Part shown: positions 12,840 to 23,417 of the stretch, piece by piece
Layout of the letters: each line of letters starts with the position of its first letter
How positions within the stretch are numbered: position 1 is the first letter of the stretch
Assembly (NCBI GenBank): GCA_019915135.1
Contig: JAHLMK010000003.1
Coordinates: forward strand, 2,790,001 to 2,854,000
Length of the DNA: 64,000 nucleotides
DNA from: Strobilurus pachycystidiatus
Lineage: Eukaryota > Basidiomycota > Agaricomycetes > Agaricales > Physalacriaceae
Direction: 5' to 3'
Notes under the pieces: generated by a model
What the model was told of the DNA's origin: nothing
The model's database searches: none
The model's input: only the letters and a program-made list of their open reading frames with translations
Position numbers and translations under genes: made by a program

Positions 12840-14141
12840 TCAGCTTTTCGTCGTGACTTGCAGCAGTCTCCTGCCTTTTAGGCCGATGTAGCCTATGTCT
12901 TCATTTTCTTTTAGTCTCTTGGTCAGCCCCTCGATGGAGAATCTGGAGTCACTTTTTGTGATCAGTGGTTTGTGCTCCGCTGCCTCCTCTGCTGCTATTT
13001 TGATCGCTATGATCTCGCCCGAGTTGTTCGACTGCTCTATCTCTGGGGGTAGCCTCACTCCGACATTGCGGTCATCGTCGTCGCCAAACCATATCCCGGA
13101 CCCCGCTCTCGCGTTATCGTCACCGTTGTTGATGCATGACCCGTCCGTGTAGACCACCTCGTAGTCTTGGGATACGTCTCCGGGGGTCCTCCCGTCAGGA
13201 GTTGCATTGAACGTTTTCCCTTCCGTGAAGATTCGGAAAGCTCCTCTAATGCCCTCCTGGTCTGTGATTCTTCTGTCGAATATATTGGTGTGTGGTTCCT
13301 CTTCCTCGTTTATTTCCCGTGGTGCTGATTCATAGTCCTCGGGCTGGGTCTCGAGAGGGTTCCACTTCGGCGGTAGGCAACGTAACAGCTCTTCCGCTTT
13401 CGCGTAGCATTTGCCGGTATGAGTGCATTGATGCACGCCGCGCCTCCGCGTCTCACGTCTAGTTATGATGCATTCTGCGCATCTGCACTTCCCTCTGTGC
13501 TTCCTCAACATGCCCCTTCTGGCGAGGGATTCGGCTTCCCCGACGGTTTGGATCTTGTGTTTTAATTGTAGGCATCTGCTAGTTTGCGAGTGTAGGAGGC
13601 GTCTCATTTTTGGGTCCGCTTCTTTATGGATCCATATTGGCATGTCCCTGATGGTTTCTCGGCTAAAGGCGAGTCCTTCCAGGCGTACACCGTACTTCTT
13701 TCCTGTTTGAACCATTGCTTTTAGGTCGTTCGGGAGGTTGGATACCTCCCACGATTGAAGGTAGATGTTCGTTCTCAGTTCGTTCGAGAGTTGTATCTGA
13801 TCAGTGGCATGGGACTCGAAGATTGCATCTGCAAAGTACGCCCATGTTGCCCTGTCTGGGCCAAAGTTTAGGTAGGACTTGAGCCACATTATATTCATTG
13901 CTTCGTCTCTCGCCTCTAGGTCGAGTAGTCCCCGTCCCCCTTTGTCCGTTGGGAGTCGCATCATTTCAACGTTCACGGTCGGTCGCTTTTCAGCCCACAC
14001 GAACTTCCGGATCCTCTTGTCGATCCTTACTCTTGTAGCTTTGGGCATACCCTGTACGAATGCCAGATATTGGGTCACGCCGCCCACTATTGTCGACACG
14101 ATAATCTTCCTCCCTCCATGGTCGGATGCGGAGTTTCCCAA
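12840..14141 (-). pseudogene. LINE ORF2 remnant: post-RT region and RNase H N-half
   Basis: The frame is 433 codons long and is read without an ATG. It begins in the post-RT segment (VGGVTQYLAFVQGMP, KFVWAEKRP, GGRGLLDLEARDEAM), which typically follows the fingers/palm of LINE RTs. A short Cys-containing stretch follows (GKCRCAEC). The RNase H core is VVYTDGSCINNG (first Asp), NNSGEIIAIKIA (Glu) and ITKSDSRFSIEGL (second Asp). The frame ends at a frameshift close to 12840, just before the last RNase H motif. Upstream, sequence in another frame (DDIDSRLKTWETPHPT) shows an earlier frameshift near 14110. No RT catalytic motif is present. Confidence 0.88.
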
Positions 14142-14185
14142 GTCTTCAGCCTGCTATCGATATCATCGATGATTTTGCCCCACGT

Positions 14186-14200
14186 TTCGTGAGCATTCTC
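14186..14200. repeat. Target-site duplication of LINE, 5' copy
   Basis: TTCGTGAGCATTCTC is identical to 11587-11601 and marks the truncated 5' end of the LINE. Confidence 0.92.
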
Positions 14201-14386
14201 AAACAGGCTTCACTAGATTAAACAGCTAAGAGTATTATCAACGATCTTGTAGATGAAGCAACGCGCAAGAGTTAAAAAGTGATACAGGAAGTGTGTTTAG
14301 TAAGTTAAGGACCAGGATGGGCCATCGCTAACGCGCGGCAAAACCGGGACACTGCCATTTAGAGGCGCCAACATACTTAGCACCGG

Positions 14387-15500
14387 GTGGCTGCCTCGCA
14401 ATCGCTCGACGTATCCATCAGATCCTTTGGGGACATGTTTGAACTTTTCATGTTGGATTCACAGAGGCTGAAGAGCATATATCATCTGGTGGAGTCCCAA
14501 GAAAGCACAAAAGTCCTCATCAATGCTGATGAAGACTTTCCGTCTTCGGCCCAAGGCAGATTTATGAAGCTCGTGTATGAGGTGTGTTCGGACATCGGTG
14601 AGTCTTGCGGCATTTCGGTTGACTGACACACACATGCCTTCAGAAATGTATCGTACACGTATACCGGCAGGCCTCGACCTGCTCTCGGGGACGTGAATCT
14701 CACCGTCAAACCAGGATCCCTCGTCGTAGTCGTCGGCAAGAATGGCAACGGCAAGTACACATTAATGAATATCGATTTACATCGACTCCCGCCAGTTAGC
14801 ATCCCATAGTAATTGTACTCAGCTACGCAGTGGGACATCCATCGTTGGCCAAGAGCACCGGATCCTACCGTTGTTAGTATCGGAAAGCATCGGTATCGGA
14901 ATACCATCGCGGATACACGACACTGACATGATTGCGCCCGTGGCGAAGAAAGCCGGCAGCGACTTGGCGAACTTCGTTGGAGGTAACGAAATCCTGATGA
15001 ACCCGAACACAGTCTTTCCTCCTCATGGCTGGCTGGCGCTGGAGAATGGGAGATCAACGATTTGTATCTACAACATTGGGATCGAAACGGTGTATCAGGG
15101 GGAGAGTGTCAAAGGCTGACTTTGTGCGCGATCGTCTTCCAGTTTCTTTGTCAAACAAGAACTAATTATCACCCTCTTGAGCGAGGACGTCCATGAGGAT
15201 GAACGCACGAACGAAAGAGGATCGACCTCTGGTTGACTTTCTCGTCCTCGACGAGCCTATCTTCGCTACGGATGCGGAAGGCTAGAACTTTTTTTGAAGG
15301 AACCGCGAAGGCCGCGTCACACATAAGTTTGGGCATCTAACAAAAGTCGCTGACCTGATTGTGTAGGTAATGGCACGCACCTGTAAGGACTGACACTGAA
15401 TGCATCGCGCACAGATGTCTGAAAGATGGGGAAATCTGCGAGACAGGTACTCATCGACAGCTCATGGCGCCGATGGTGAATATACGGGACTGTACCGTGT
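14387..15500 (+). pseudogene. Decayed ABC transporter nucleotide-binding domain
   Basis: Pieces of one ABC ATPase domain appear in the right order on the plus strand. First is a pre-NBD helical segment (FGDMFELFMLDSQRLKSIYHL, 14420-14490). Next is the strand leading to Walker A (VSYTYTGRPRPALGDVNLTV, then VVVVGKNGNGKYT near 14730-14760). An NIGIGDP-like segment follows (SESIGIGIPSRIHDTDMIA, about 14880-14930). Walker B/D-loop is FLVLDEPIFATDAEG near 15240-15280, H-loop-like THKFGHLTKVADLIV is near 15318-15362, and a terminal KDGEICETGTHRQLMA lies near 15425-15470. The usual GxxGxGKST is degraded to GKNGNGKYT, the signature LSGGQ region is not seen, and stops (TAG, TGA) follow Walker B. No transmembrane domain is present. 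It is a fragment of an exporter-type ABC gene, not functional. Confidence 0.78.
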
Positions 15501-15811
15501 GCAAGCGGAGCCATGCCACACCGTAAAGGTAGATTTGAGGTAAGGCCGGGACATGTGCGTAGTAGACGAGACTGGTGTGGACTCTTTAGATAAGAATGTA
15601 AATAACACTGGCACTCATCTAAGCAAACCGTCTATGGAAGATCAATCCCACAGTGAGGTAGACCCTTACCCAAACTTCATCCCATCCACAACCTGCCTCC
15701 ACTTCTTCAGAGGCTCCGTTGCCGGCAACGCCTCGTTGCCCGCCCACCCCGCCATCCAATCCACCAGCGTCCACCACTTTCCCTTCCCCTTCCCCTGCCT
15801 TCGCACACTGC
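15501..15811. other. No gene recognised
   Basis: I see nothing beyond short overlapping frames. The 15640-15800 part is CT-rich. Confidence 0.35.
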
Positions 15812-16560
15812 TCATGTCAAAACATCCAGAACAATGGCTGGGAGATCCTTCGTCAGCTTCATCCCCAACACCTTCATCGCCTCCAGCGGCGCAAAATCAT
15901 GGCAGATCTGCACGGAGGGCGTAATGTTGACGGGATTCTTCCCTTGCTCCTCTTTTTCATTCATCACCTGCCGAAATATCTTCTCGACGCGCTCCATAAG
16001 GTACTTCCACACAGAGAATGGCCTGTACGGCTCCGGCCGCCTAATATCCTTCTCCTCCAGCACACCGTGAATGTGGCTGAGCACACCCTCTCGCGTCGTC
16101 GGTTGATCTTCGGCCTGCAATAGGAAGTTGAGTCAGCCACTGGGCGGGTCGTCGAGCCACAGCGTCGACCGTACGCTCTTCGGTCATGCCTGGCGTGAAA
16201 GCATTCGCGGCAAAGTATGCATATTGGAGGGACGGGTGAGGGGGCGAAGAAAGTTAACAGCGGAGGCTGGATCGATGGTGTCCGGCGTGTATCTTATTGA
16301 ATCTTCCCGATAACGTATCTGGTCCTCGATGGCGCTGCCTTTCGCGAAAATGCGGAGGTAGTGCTCGAGCTGGGAGGCAGTGGGGACGACTCTCTCGCGG
16401 ATGGTACCATCGCGAAGGTAGACGGTGACATCCGATGTGACATGGCGGTCGTTTAGCAGCTGCGTGTACGTCGACTCCCAAAGCCTGGCCCGGCGCGCGT
16501 CCATGGACTTCAAAACAGAGATGACCATCTGCACATTGTCGCTCCATTCCACGCCATTGC
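15812..16560 (-). pseudogene. Unrecognised protein fragment in two pieces
   Basis: Two adjacent minus-strand frames look protein-like: 16552-16184 (LKSMDARRARLWESTYTQLL ... ASQLEHYLRIFAKGSAIEDQ) and about 16123-15812 (PYRPFSVWKYLMERVEKIF ... MKLTKDLPAIVLDVL). A CAG acceptor near 16121 precedes the second piece. The first ends at a TGA, and I find no GT donor that joins them in frame. That suggests either a decayed gene or an intron I cannot place. I recognise no family. The region is moderately charged with no membrane segment. Confidence 0.4.
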
Positions 16561-16881
16561 GCAGGAAATGAGCAGACCGGGCTGGTAGTTATGCGGAATA
16601 ATGGGGAGACAAGCCTCAGTGAGGTATAAAAGCGGTCCGGCTGCGCGGTCGGAGCGTCTCGTTTTATAGGCGGCAACAAAGAACACGACCCACGGCGGTG
16701 CGGCTGCGATGTGACGAGTGTTGAAAATTTCAGAGTAAAGTCAAGACAAAGTGAAGGTACTGTCTAGCGCACCCGTCAAACGTTGTCAAGGCGAGCCCCC
16801 TCCCTAGCTCCACTATCCTTGTGCCCGGTTTGATTGTCGACGGCCCACCTTACTACTGCGCACAAGTAGGTGTGCTCTGAC

Positions 16882-17263
16882 AGGACCGATGATAATGCCT
16901 ATAAGAGGTCAGACGGGAAATGCGGACAAAACTTTGACTTTTGGACCCAGAAGTCGGCCCAGAATGCGGACAAATGGGACTCCGAGAGCCCGAGGTCAGA
17001 CGCAAAATGCGGACATGTTCTGTTGCCCTAAGGGTGAGTGAGACTTCGGCATACCGTTTTGGTCGAACAATGGGCGGGACCTCGTGGTGGCGCCGCAGGC
17101 GGGCAAAAATCTGTCCAAATCGGGAAGTTTTGCGCTTGACAGGGTCATGTTAGCCCACAATGCGGACAGATCTGGCGGCGTAGCCGCCGAGAAAAATGCG
17201 GACAAATTCTGCTCAAAGGCAAAATTTCCCGTCTAACCTCTCAATGGTATTATCATCGGTCCT
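16882..17263. mobile_element. MITE with 41-bp imperfect TIRs and 8-bp TSD
   Basis: The left terminus at 16881-16921 starts CAGGACCGATGATAAT. It matches the reverse complement of 17224-17264 at 36 of 41 positions. Both outer ends carry GCTCTGAC (16874-16881 and 17264-17271), an 8-bp duplication whose last base overlaps the TIR start. An 8-bp duplication is typical of hAT and Zisupton/KDZ-type elements. The 382-bp interior has no ORF. It holds five direct AATGCGGACA decamers at 16919, 16963, 17006, 17159 and 17195, two of them beside the TIRs. Such subterminal repeats usually bind the transposase. I infer a non-autonomous element mobilised in trans. Confidence 0.85.
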
Positions 17264-17271
17264 GCTCTGAC

Positions 17272-18362
17272 CCGACAGCAATCGTTACTGGACGTTTGTT
17301 GTCCGCGGTGGGAATGTACCGTCGCCGTCGCTGCCGTTAGCGTATGCGTGATTTTGGCAGAATAACCTTTGAGAGTGTAATGAGGACGAGGAGGTGATTG
17401 CGCGGCAACAATTGGCATGGCACTGGTAGAAGTAGAAGGAGACGCGAATGAATGAGTGAGACATGATGCATGATGGTCGGACAGGACAGACGATTGCCAT
17501 ATTGGGTCATCGATGCGACCCTGTTCCATTGATGGGACTGTAAGTGTAAACAACTGGAACACTTGGCAGTGTCCCGGAACATCATGAATCGAGTCCCCAG
17601 GTTTCGGTACACCTACTATCTAAGTACTATACTTAAGATACAAACGCCTCCAAGAGGCCTCAAAAAGGACAGCTTTTGATTGGCTGCAGGCCTTGCAGCT
17701 CTCACACTCTATTGCGTCCGCTGCCTCTCTCTGCCTTCCTCCGCCATCATCTCCCCTTCGCTCGCGCGCGCAGCGCGCGAAACACACTGACGACTCATCA
17801 GCGCTTCTGCTCTATGGCTCCTGCATAGACACGGTCCATCCCTCTGAACCTGACTCTTTCCAAGCAGCAATGACGTTTACACAATAGCCGGGTACTCGAT
17901 CGACTGTCATCGAGTCCGGCGTTTTTTGGTACTGGTTCGAGTCTACGTTTACACCCTCACAGAGTCGCCATTTCTTGGGCTAACGGATGTCAAAAACCTT
18001 TCCGTACGCTTTCCAATGTCAATCACGACACCGGCAGCATTTCACCACTCCGAGGATTCTTCGAACGTTCATAGTCCATCTTTTACGCTCTAGAGATCTC
18101 CTCCGTGAATGGACGACCGAGTCAGTCGTCTTACCAGCATATCAGATTTGTTGTGTTCCGTTCTTTTTTTTACCAGGTTTGTCCACCGAATACAATCAGT
18201 TGTCCTGCCTCTCTTCTTTTCTGGATTGTGCGCTCCACTGCTCCCATTCCTGAATCCTCCCCAACAGCAATGTTTGGAGCCTCAAGGTGTTCTTTATTCA
18301 TGCTTTATGAAGGCGTCGACTAAGTGCGATACAGTATCCTACTTCCGTCAGATATTCGTCTC
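17272..18362. other. Intergenic, no gene recognised
   Basis: Overlapping short frames occur on both strands, with a CG-alternating palindromic run near 17760-17780. The 17950-18360 part may be leader or promoter of the decayed gene that begins at 18363. I see no TATA box that I would trust. Confidence 0.35.
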
Positions 18363-20008
18363 ATGGCCCCTTCTAAGCACTTCATTGGTCTCCGTCCTCT
18401 TCAAGTTGTTCCCACTACTTTGCCGCAGGTTAGCGCGCAGGTTCTTCAAAACCGCGCTGTCCTGGTCGAGAAACTCAAGCCGTTAGTATTGGGCTCGGAG
18501 GTTCCGTCGAACGGTGCGCCTAGCTTGGCGAAACTTTGGCCCGATCTTCAGCAAGCCACTTGGCCACTTCCACGCTTCCCCGCTCGCTTCCTAACGTCCA
18601 ACTGTTGGCTGACAAGCTCGATGTGGTCGCTGGTGCTATTGCGGTGCGTGTTCTGATTCAGATTTTCTTACTTGCTTACTGAAATTTCTTATGTAGGCGG
18701 CGAACCCTACTCTTCAGAGTAAGGATCCAAACTTGGTCGTCCCCGACTGGATGCCCGCGGTCATTTGTGACCTTCGTTCGCTTCTGGGCTATTTCAGTGT
18801 GGTGTCAGCCCTCATCATGCTGAGCTTAACCTCCCCAATCTCTTGAACCCTCTTGTGCAGACTTGTACCAAGCGCGGTACGCTCGCCCCGGAGCTGTACC
18901 TCGTCGAGGAAGGTCATCCCATGCATCCCAACTTCAAATACGCTGCGGTTGCGGCTGGTACCCCCGTTACTGCTCCTGTCACTCGCAGCAAGGATAAAGG
19001 AAAGGCCAAGGTCGTGGTGAGATTTGTGTTACTCAGCCATTGCTTGGTACTGATTAGTCTTGTACTCTTCTTAGAAAAGCGCCGTGCTCATCGATGAAGT
19101 TCTCGAGGCCGTAGGCGACGGTTCAATTCGCGTGGTGTCTTCCTCTTCCTCGTCCAAGGCGGCGGTGCCTTCGGAGGATATTGGTAACTTTTTCCAGTTG
19201 AATCCTGGCTTTCACTGGGCTGAGGACGTCGAAGCTATGGACTCTGACTCCGGTGAGGATGAATCCTCTGATGAAGAAATCGAAGTAAGCTTATACGATT
19301 CCCGTTCCAGTCAACTTTCTGATTCAGGAGCTGCAGGAGCTCTCTGTCTCTTCGGGTCCTTCCGCTGGTTCTACGGCCCCGAAGGTGTGTTACTGCACTG
19401 TCTTGTTATCTCAGTTGGCTGACTTTGCTCTTGATTAGGTGACATACCTTCCGTTCGCTGAAGTGCCCGGTATGGACACTAACGACCGTCTTTTTGTCAA
19501 GGCCATCCGCGTCTTGGGGACTGCTAACGGTACGGCTGCTCCTACTGGAATTACTGTCACTAGCGCTGCGACCGAAGTCGAACCGACCCCCGTCAAGCGC
19601 AAGGCGAACGTGAACCTCGAAGGTTCTCGTCGCATGGCCAAGGCCCTTCGACCCGCCGTTTTTAACGTCGAACCAGTCCTTTTGGACCAGCTTGGTTCCT
19701 GTAGGCGTCCTTTTTACATAGGTTTACAGTTACTGACTCGTTTAACAGCGGTCCAGCATGTCAATGGATATAGTGCCGCCATTTCCGCCATCTTGAAGCG
19801 TCTGCACATTCTCAATAACATGGTCGAAACTTCTGGCGTCTCGCCTGGTGTGGTCGCAGCTGAGCATTCCTACCGTCACGAATTGTCTCTGACGCTTAAT
19901 CGCATCCACGGAGAGATGCAGACTTTCCTGCGTACCCGCGATCTGTATCTGGTATCTGGGCGCGACGGATTCGCTCGTCTAAACATGTCGGTAGCTGTTC
20001 TGTACTGA
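18363..20008 (+). pseudogene. Unrecognised multi-exon gene, frameshifted (5' part)
   Basis: The chain starts with MAPSKHFIGLRPLQVV at 18363. Intron-like gaps lie at about 18641-18697, 19017-19075, 19286-19328, 19385-19438 and 19701-19748, each with GT..AG ends. The reading frame must change twice, near 18560 and 18800, to stay open. Its middle is Ser/acidic (SSSSSSKAA, MDSDSGEDESSDEEIE). It contains a basic patch (VKRKANVNLEGSRRMAKALR) and ends with a helical region (AAISAILKRLHILNNMVE, EHSYRHELSLTLNRIHGEM) before a stop at 20006-20008. No family is recognised. Retroelement gag or a lineage-specific nuclear protein are possibilities. Related sequence may continue at 20390-20757 and 23418-24140. 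Confidence 0.5.
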
Positions 20009-20332
20009 GATATTCTCTTTGGTTCCTGTATTCGCGTGTAGCTCCTAGGTAGAAAACTTGTTATTCATCTGACTGGTAGCCGGAGGTTTTTCGTTATTGT
20101 ACATTTTCGGACTTTGCTTTTGTACAAAAACGTCTGTAGTTTTTACGGGCTTCACAATGTGACATAGACTTATTGCCAAGGATTTAGTGTGAAACACAGA
20201 CGTACATTTCCGGAACACGATCCTAGTCGGATTCGGTTTTGCTTATCCAGCCACTGGCATCACAGATCCCTAAATTGCTCCGTTCGTCTCAGGTTTCCGT
20301 GACAGCTCTACCCGTCTTAGCTGTCCTTTCAC

Positions 20333-20342
20333 CTTATAAAGG
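20333..20342 (+). promoter_or_regulatory. TATA-box-like CTTATAAAGG
   Basis: CTTATAAAGG occurs about 50 bp before a protein-like frame. The same decamer recurs at 21471-21480, also upstream of a potential start. Confidence 0.4.
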
Positions 20343-20389
20343 CACGTTGTCGCTAGTCTTTCTTTAGCACAAGCTGCCTTCCCAGTACA

Positions 20390-20757
20390 TCCTTCCTTTC
20401 ATCGAACTTCGTCTGAAGAACATCCGTAACCTCACCGTTCGCCAGTCCGCCGAGAGAGTCTTCGCCATCGAGGGCGAATTTGCTCTCGCCAGTGCGCTAG
20501 ACATCTTTCATCGGTCCCTTCGATTCCCCATCGTCGAGCGGCAGAACGATGTTCTTTCGTTCGTCGATTGCTCGGTTTTACTCTGGATCGTCCCGCAGAC
20601 GAGGTTGGTCCCGAGGTATTGGAAGCTCCTCGTCTGCAACTTGGGTTTCTTGAGCGTCATGATGCGCCAACGGCGCGCTACATGATCCATGTCTTGGTGC
20701 GTCCCCGGTTTAGGCTTACTCAGCCATTTCTGACCACTGGATTCGCCCACTTATAGC
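20390..20757 (+). pseudogene. Unrecognised protein fragment
   Basis: One frame reads LRLKNIRNLTVRQSAERVF and EGEFALASALDIFHRSLRFP at 20400-20530. Another reads LGFTLDRPADEVGPEVLEAP through RPRFRLTQPFLTTGF at 20570-20750, ending in TAG. A frame change is therefore needed near 20560. No family is recognised. It may be an interrupted exon set of the same gene as the pieces at 18363-20008 and 23418-24140, but this is inference from order and strand only. Confidence 0.35.
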
Positions 20758-20830
20758 GTCGTTATGCTCGCCTCTGGCAATATCCGAAACTATTCCTTCC
20801 TGGTTCCAAGACGAACTTCTTTGTGATGTT

Positions 20831-20905
20831 TTACGAATGGAAGAAATATCAGATTTCGATAATTCGTTACGAATTACGAATGGAAGAAATTATCAGATTT
20901 CGATA
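20831..20905. repeat. Tandem near-identical 31/32-bp repeats
   Basis: TTACGAATGGAAGAAA followed by (T)TATCAGATTTCGATA occurs at 20831-20861 and again at 20874-20905, with a single-base insertion in the second copy. They lie directly beside the hairpin element at 20905-20992. Confidence 0.8.
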
Positions 20906-20992
20906 GAGTAATTTTGCTGGGATATATATGTTGGAATTTTGGCTGAGGCATTTATGCCCCAGTTGGCATAAATGTCCTCGCAAAATTACTCT
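20905..20992. repeat. Hairpin-forming foldback element (88 bp)
   Basis: The outer arms AGAGTAATTTTGC (20905-20917) and GCAAAATTACTCT (20980-20992) are exact reverse complements. The inner arms GAGGCATTTATGCC (20945-20958) and GGCATAAATGTCCTC (20965-20979) pair with one bulged base around a short loop. On the right side the arms are contiguous. On the left they are separated by an AT-rich 27-nt insertion containing ATATATAT. It could be a small foldback transposon or a structured transcript. Confidence 0.7.
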
Positions 20993-21470
20993 GTGTATGC
21001 AACTTGAACTTCTGCAAAGCGAAACTTCGTCGATCCCCATTAGGAAGGTGGACCCTGAACATCCGACTACTCAAAATCATTCTCATTCCATTGATTCCTC
21101 TTGTAAGGTCCTGATACTTTCTAGTATGGTGCATATTCAATGCTGTTAGAGACTACTTTCTATCCCTAAATGTGCAGTGGCTTTTGTTGTGTAGCTGACT
21201 ATCCGGTGTTCGGACCGATTACCGAACATGAATTCTGGTGAAGTCCGTGTTGGTGGCAAACTTTTCATATTATGCTCCTTCTACGCTCCAACATCTTCGA
21301 ACAGTGTGAGTATCATTCTAACAACGAATTTGTGCATCTGTCATGTCATGAAACAGCTTTTCTCAGATTTTCATCTTTGGGTCATTTTGGCCAAGCCCTC
21401 GATCAAGCTTGCCTTCCGTCCACCATGAATATCCTAGTTTTGCACTCGATAGCCCTCACATCCACTCCCT

Positions 21471-21480
21471 CTTATAAAGG
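21471..21480 (+). promoter_or_regulatory. TATA-box-like CTTATAAAGG
   Basis: It lies 44 bp before an ATG at 21524 (MSVPDASPPAPTPHLFKPF). That frame stops after about 30 codons. It is the same decamer as at 20333. Confidence 0.4.
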
Positions 21481-21829
21481 TCCCCATCAACAAACCCTCA
21501 CGACGAGCCATCGACTCGGTCAACATGTCCGTGCCCGACGCCAGCCCTCCGGCACCCACCCCGCATCTCTTCAAACCATTCTCGTCACCTCACCAACACC
21601 CATCCCCATACAGCACGTGATGGAGTTCCAAAAATGCAGCGTCGGGGGGGCGGAACTACGGCGAGGGCGTCACGGACGCGATGAAGGGCGCCGCGCTCCG
21701 CGGGCGCTCGGGCCTGGGATGATCGTTCGATCAAGCGTTCAACTCCGGGAGTCCGGGGCGAGCGCTACCACTCATATGGATTCAAGACACGGGCGCCGCG
21801 CTCCGCGATGGCTCTGGGAACAGCTCTGA

Positions 21830-22976
21830 GGGCCTGGACGCGAAGCTCGCGGCGCTGAAGAGCCAGATGCTGGCGACGATGCGGAGGGCGGTTGATAACC
21901 GGTGCGTTTTCGTTCATTCCTTCTTTTGGGCTTTGGCTGATTCGCTTTTAGGCACCTGCAGGAAGACAAGCTGTCGCTCATCTCGCCGCAGATGGCGCTG
22001 GACCTCGTCGAGGGGAAGGAGCAGGCGGAGCAGTTGAAGGAGTTCTTTAGGGCGTTGGCGCTTTGTCATACGGTGCTTGTGGAGGAAGGGTAGGGGTGAG
22101 GGTTTCCCGCAAATCATACTATTCCTACTGAAACCACTTGTAGTGGACTACTTACATACAAAGCCGAATCGCCCGATGAGGCTGCACTGGTGGGTGCTGC
22201 CAGGGATGTGGGCTTCCCGTTCGTGAAGAAGGGGAAGAGGGGCGTTGATGTGGTGGTCCTGGTCCGTCAATCTTCCTTTCATTTCTGGTTGAATGAATGC
22301 TAACACGTTCTAGGGCAAACCCGAGCGGTGGGAAATCCTCAAGACGCTCGAGTTCAACTCGACGCGGAAACGGATGTCTACGGTCTTCCGGTCTCCTGAA
22401 GGCAAGCTCGGCCTTATATGCAAGGGTGTGGACAGCGTGATATATGAGAGGCTGGCGGCTCAGCAGAAGGGGGACGTCGAAGCCGGTGTTCCTGATTCTT
22501 GTCAGTTCCCGTCTTCGTTTCTCTACTCTTGTTAAGGCATGTAACTTAGATGTGCCGACGCAGGGTATCAAGTCGCGCACTCGTGCTGACATGGACGCTT
22601 TCGCCAATGGAGGTCTACCGACGCTGTGTATTGCTTCTCGGGAGCTCGACGAGGAGGAGTGGAATCAGGTGTATGAGCGGGCTGAGGCGAGCAACCAGGA
22701 TAGTGAGGCGGAGGTGGAGAAGGCGTGCGAGATGGCTGAGAAGGAGCTGCACATCTTGGGTGAGTCCACGAAGATTGGTCCATGCACTTGCTAACCCTTC
22801 ACTAGGTGCCACCGCGCTGGAAGACAACCTGCAAGAAGACGTTCCGGAGGCGATCGAGACGTTGCACCGGGCAGGCATCGAGCTGTGGATCTTGACGGGC
22901 GACAAGCTGCAGACTGCGAAGGAGATTGGATACTCGTGTAGTTTGCTCAAGGCTGATATGGAGTTCATGATCTTGG
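21830..22976 (+). pseudogene. P4-ATPase (phospholipid flippase, Dnf-type) cytoplasmic-domain fragment
   Basis: This plus-strand fragment covers the nucleotide-binding domain and the start of the hinge of a P4-ATPase, which flips aminophospholipids to the cytosolic leaflet. Motifs in order are FFRALALCHTVL (about 22042), YKAESPDEAALVGAARDVGF (22158), [15 protein letters not shown] (22349), [14 protein letters not shown] (22413), [19 protein letters not shown] (22590), then [19 protein letters not shown] and [19 protein letters not shown] (22800-22940). Introns are visible at about 21902-21952, 22090-22141 and 22761-22805. The frame is lost near 22500-22560. The phosphorylation loop DKTGT, the N-terminal membrane helices and everything after [10 protein letters not shown] are missing. 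It is a partial gene copy lying between pieces of an unrelated decayed gene. Confidence 0.85.
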
Positions 22977-23417
22977 TGTGTATCCTCGTTCTTCTTTCTG
23001 TCTCTTCTGCTCAGGGTTCTTAGCCTGCATCGTCGTTTAACAGCTTTTTTGAACACTGGGACATGCACTTACTTCTATCATGTCTGGGTCAGATTATGTG
23101 TCTTAAGAGGGCGCGCTATGTTTCACGCCGAGGATGGAACAGGGACGGGACCGCTTCCTTCATTTGCTTGACTCATCCGCCGCAAGCACCTGAGAAGTCA
23201 CTCTTTTGTACTCTTTTGGGCCAAGTGTCGCTGTACAGAAGAAGGTTGGCAGTAGCGCCTTGATGTTGACTCGTAGTACAGACTCTCTATGCATTCTACT
23301 GTATGATTACCTCATAGACTGTTCCTACCCCAAACTGAAAAACACATTTCCATTCGTACCCAGCTGTGCTCTACCTGACGGAATCTGAGCAACAGCTCAC
23401 TCTGCCAAGTTCAACTT

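Larger units (their letters stand above)
11602..14185 (-). mobile_element. 5'-truncated non-LTR retrotransposon (LINE with RNase H)
   Basis: This is a minus-strand LINE insertion of about 2.58 kb. Its 3' end is an 11-nt poly(A) (T-run 11602-11612). It carries the C-terminal part of ORF2 and is bounded by a perfect 15-bp target-site duplication. The 5' end stops inside the post-RT region, so the endonuclease and RT domains are missing, as is usual when target-primed reverse transcription ends early. Frameshifts near 14110 and 12840 add to its inactivity. The RNase H domain after the RT thumb suggests an I/Tad-like clade. The intact target duplication suggests a fairly recent insertion. Confidence 0.92.

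Noticed and set aside
11871..12881. 336-residue plus-strand frame
   Set aside because: It is the antisense shadow of the LINE RNase H/zinc-finger frame.
16919..17204. Five AATGCGGACA repeats as a CRISPR-like array
   Set aside because: Repeats are only 10 bp with irregular spacing, inside an element with TIRs and target duplications in a eukaryotic genome.
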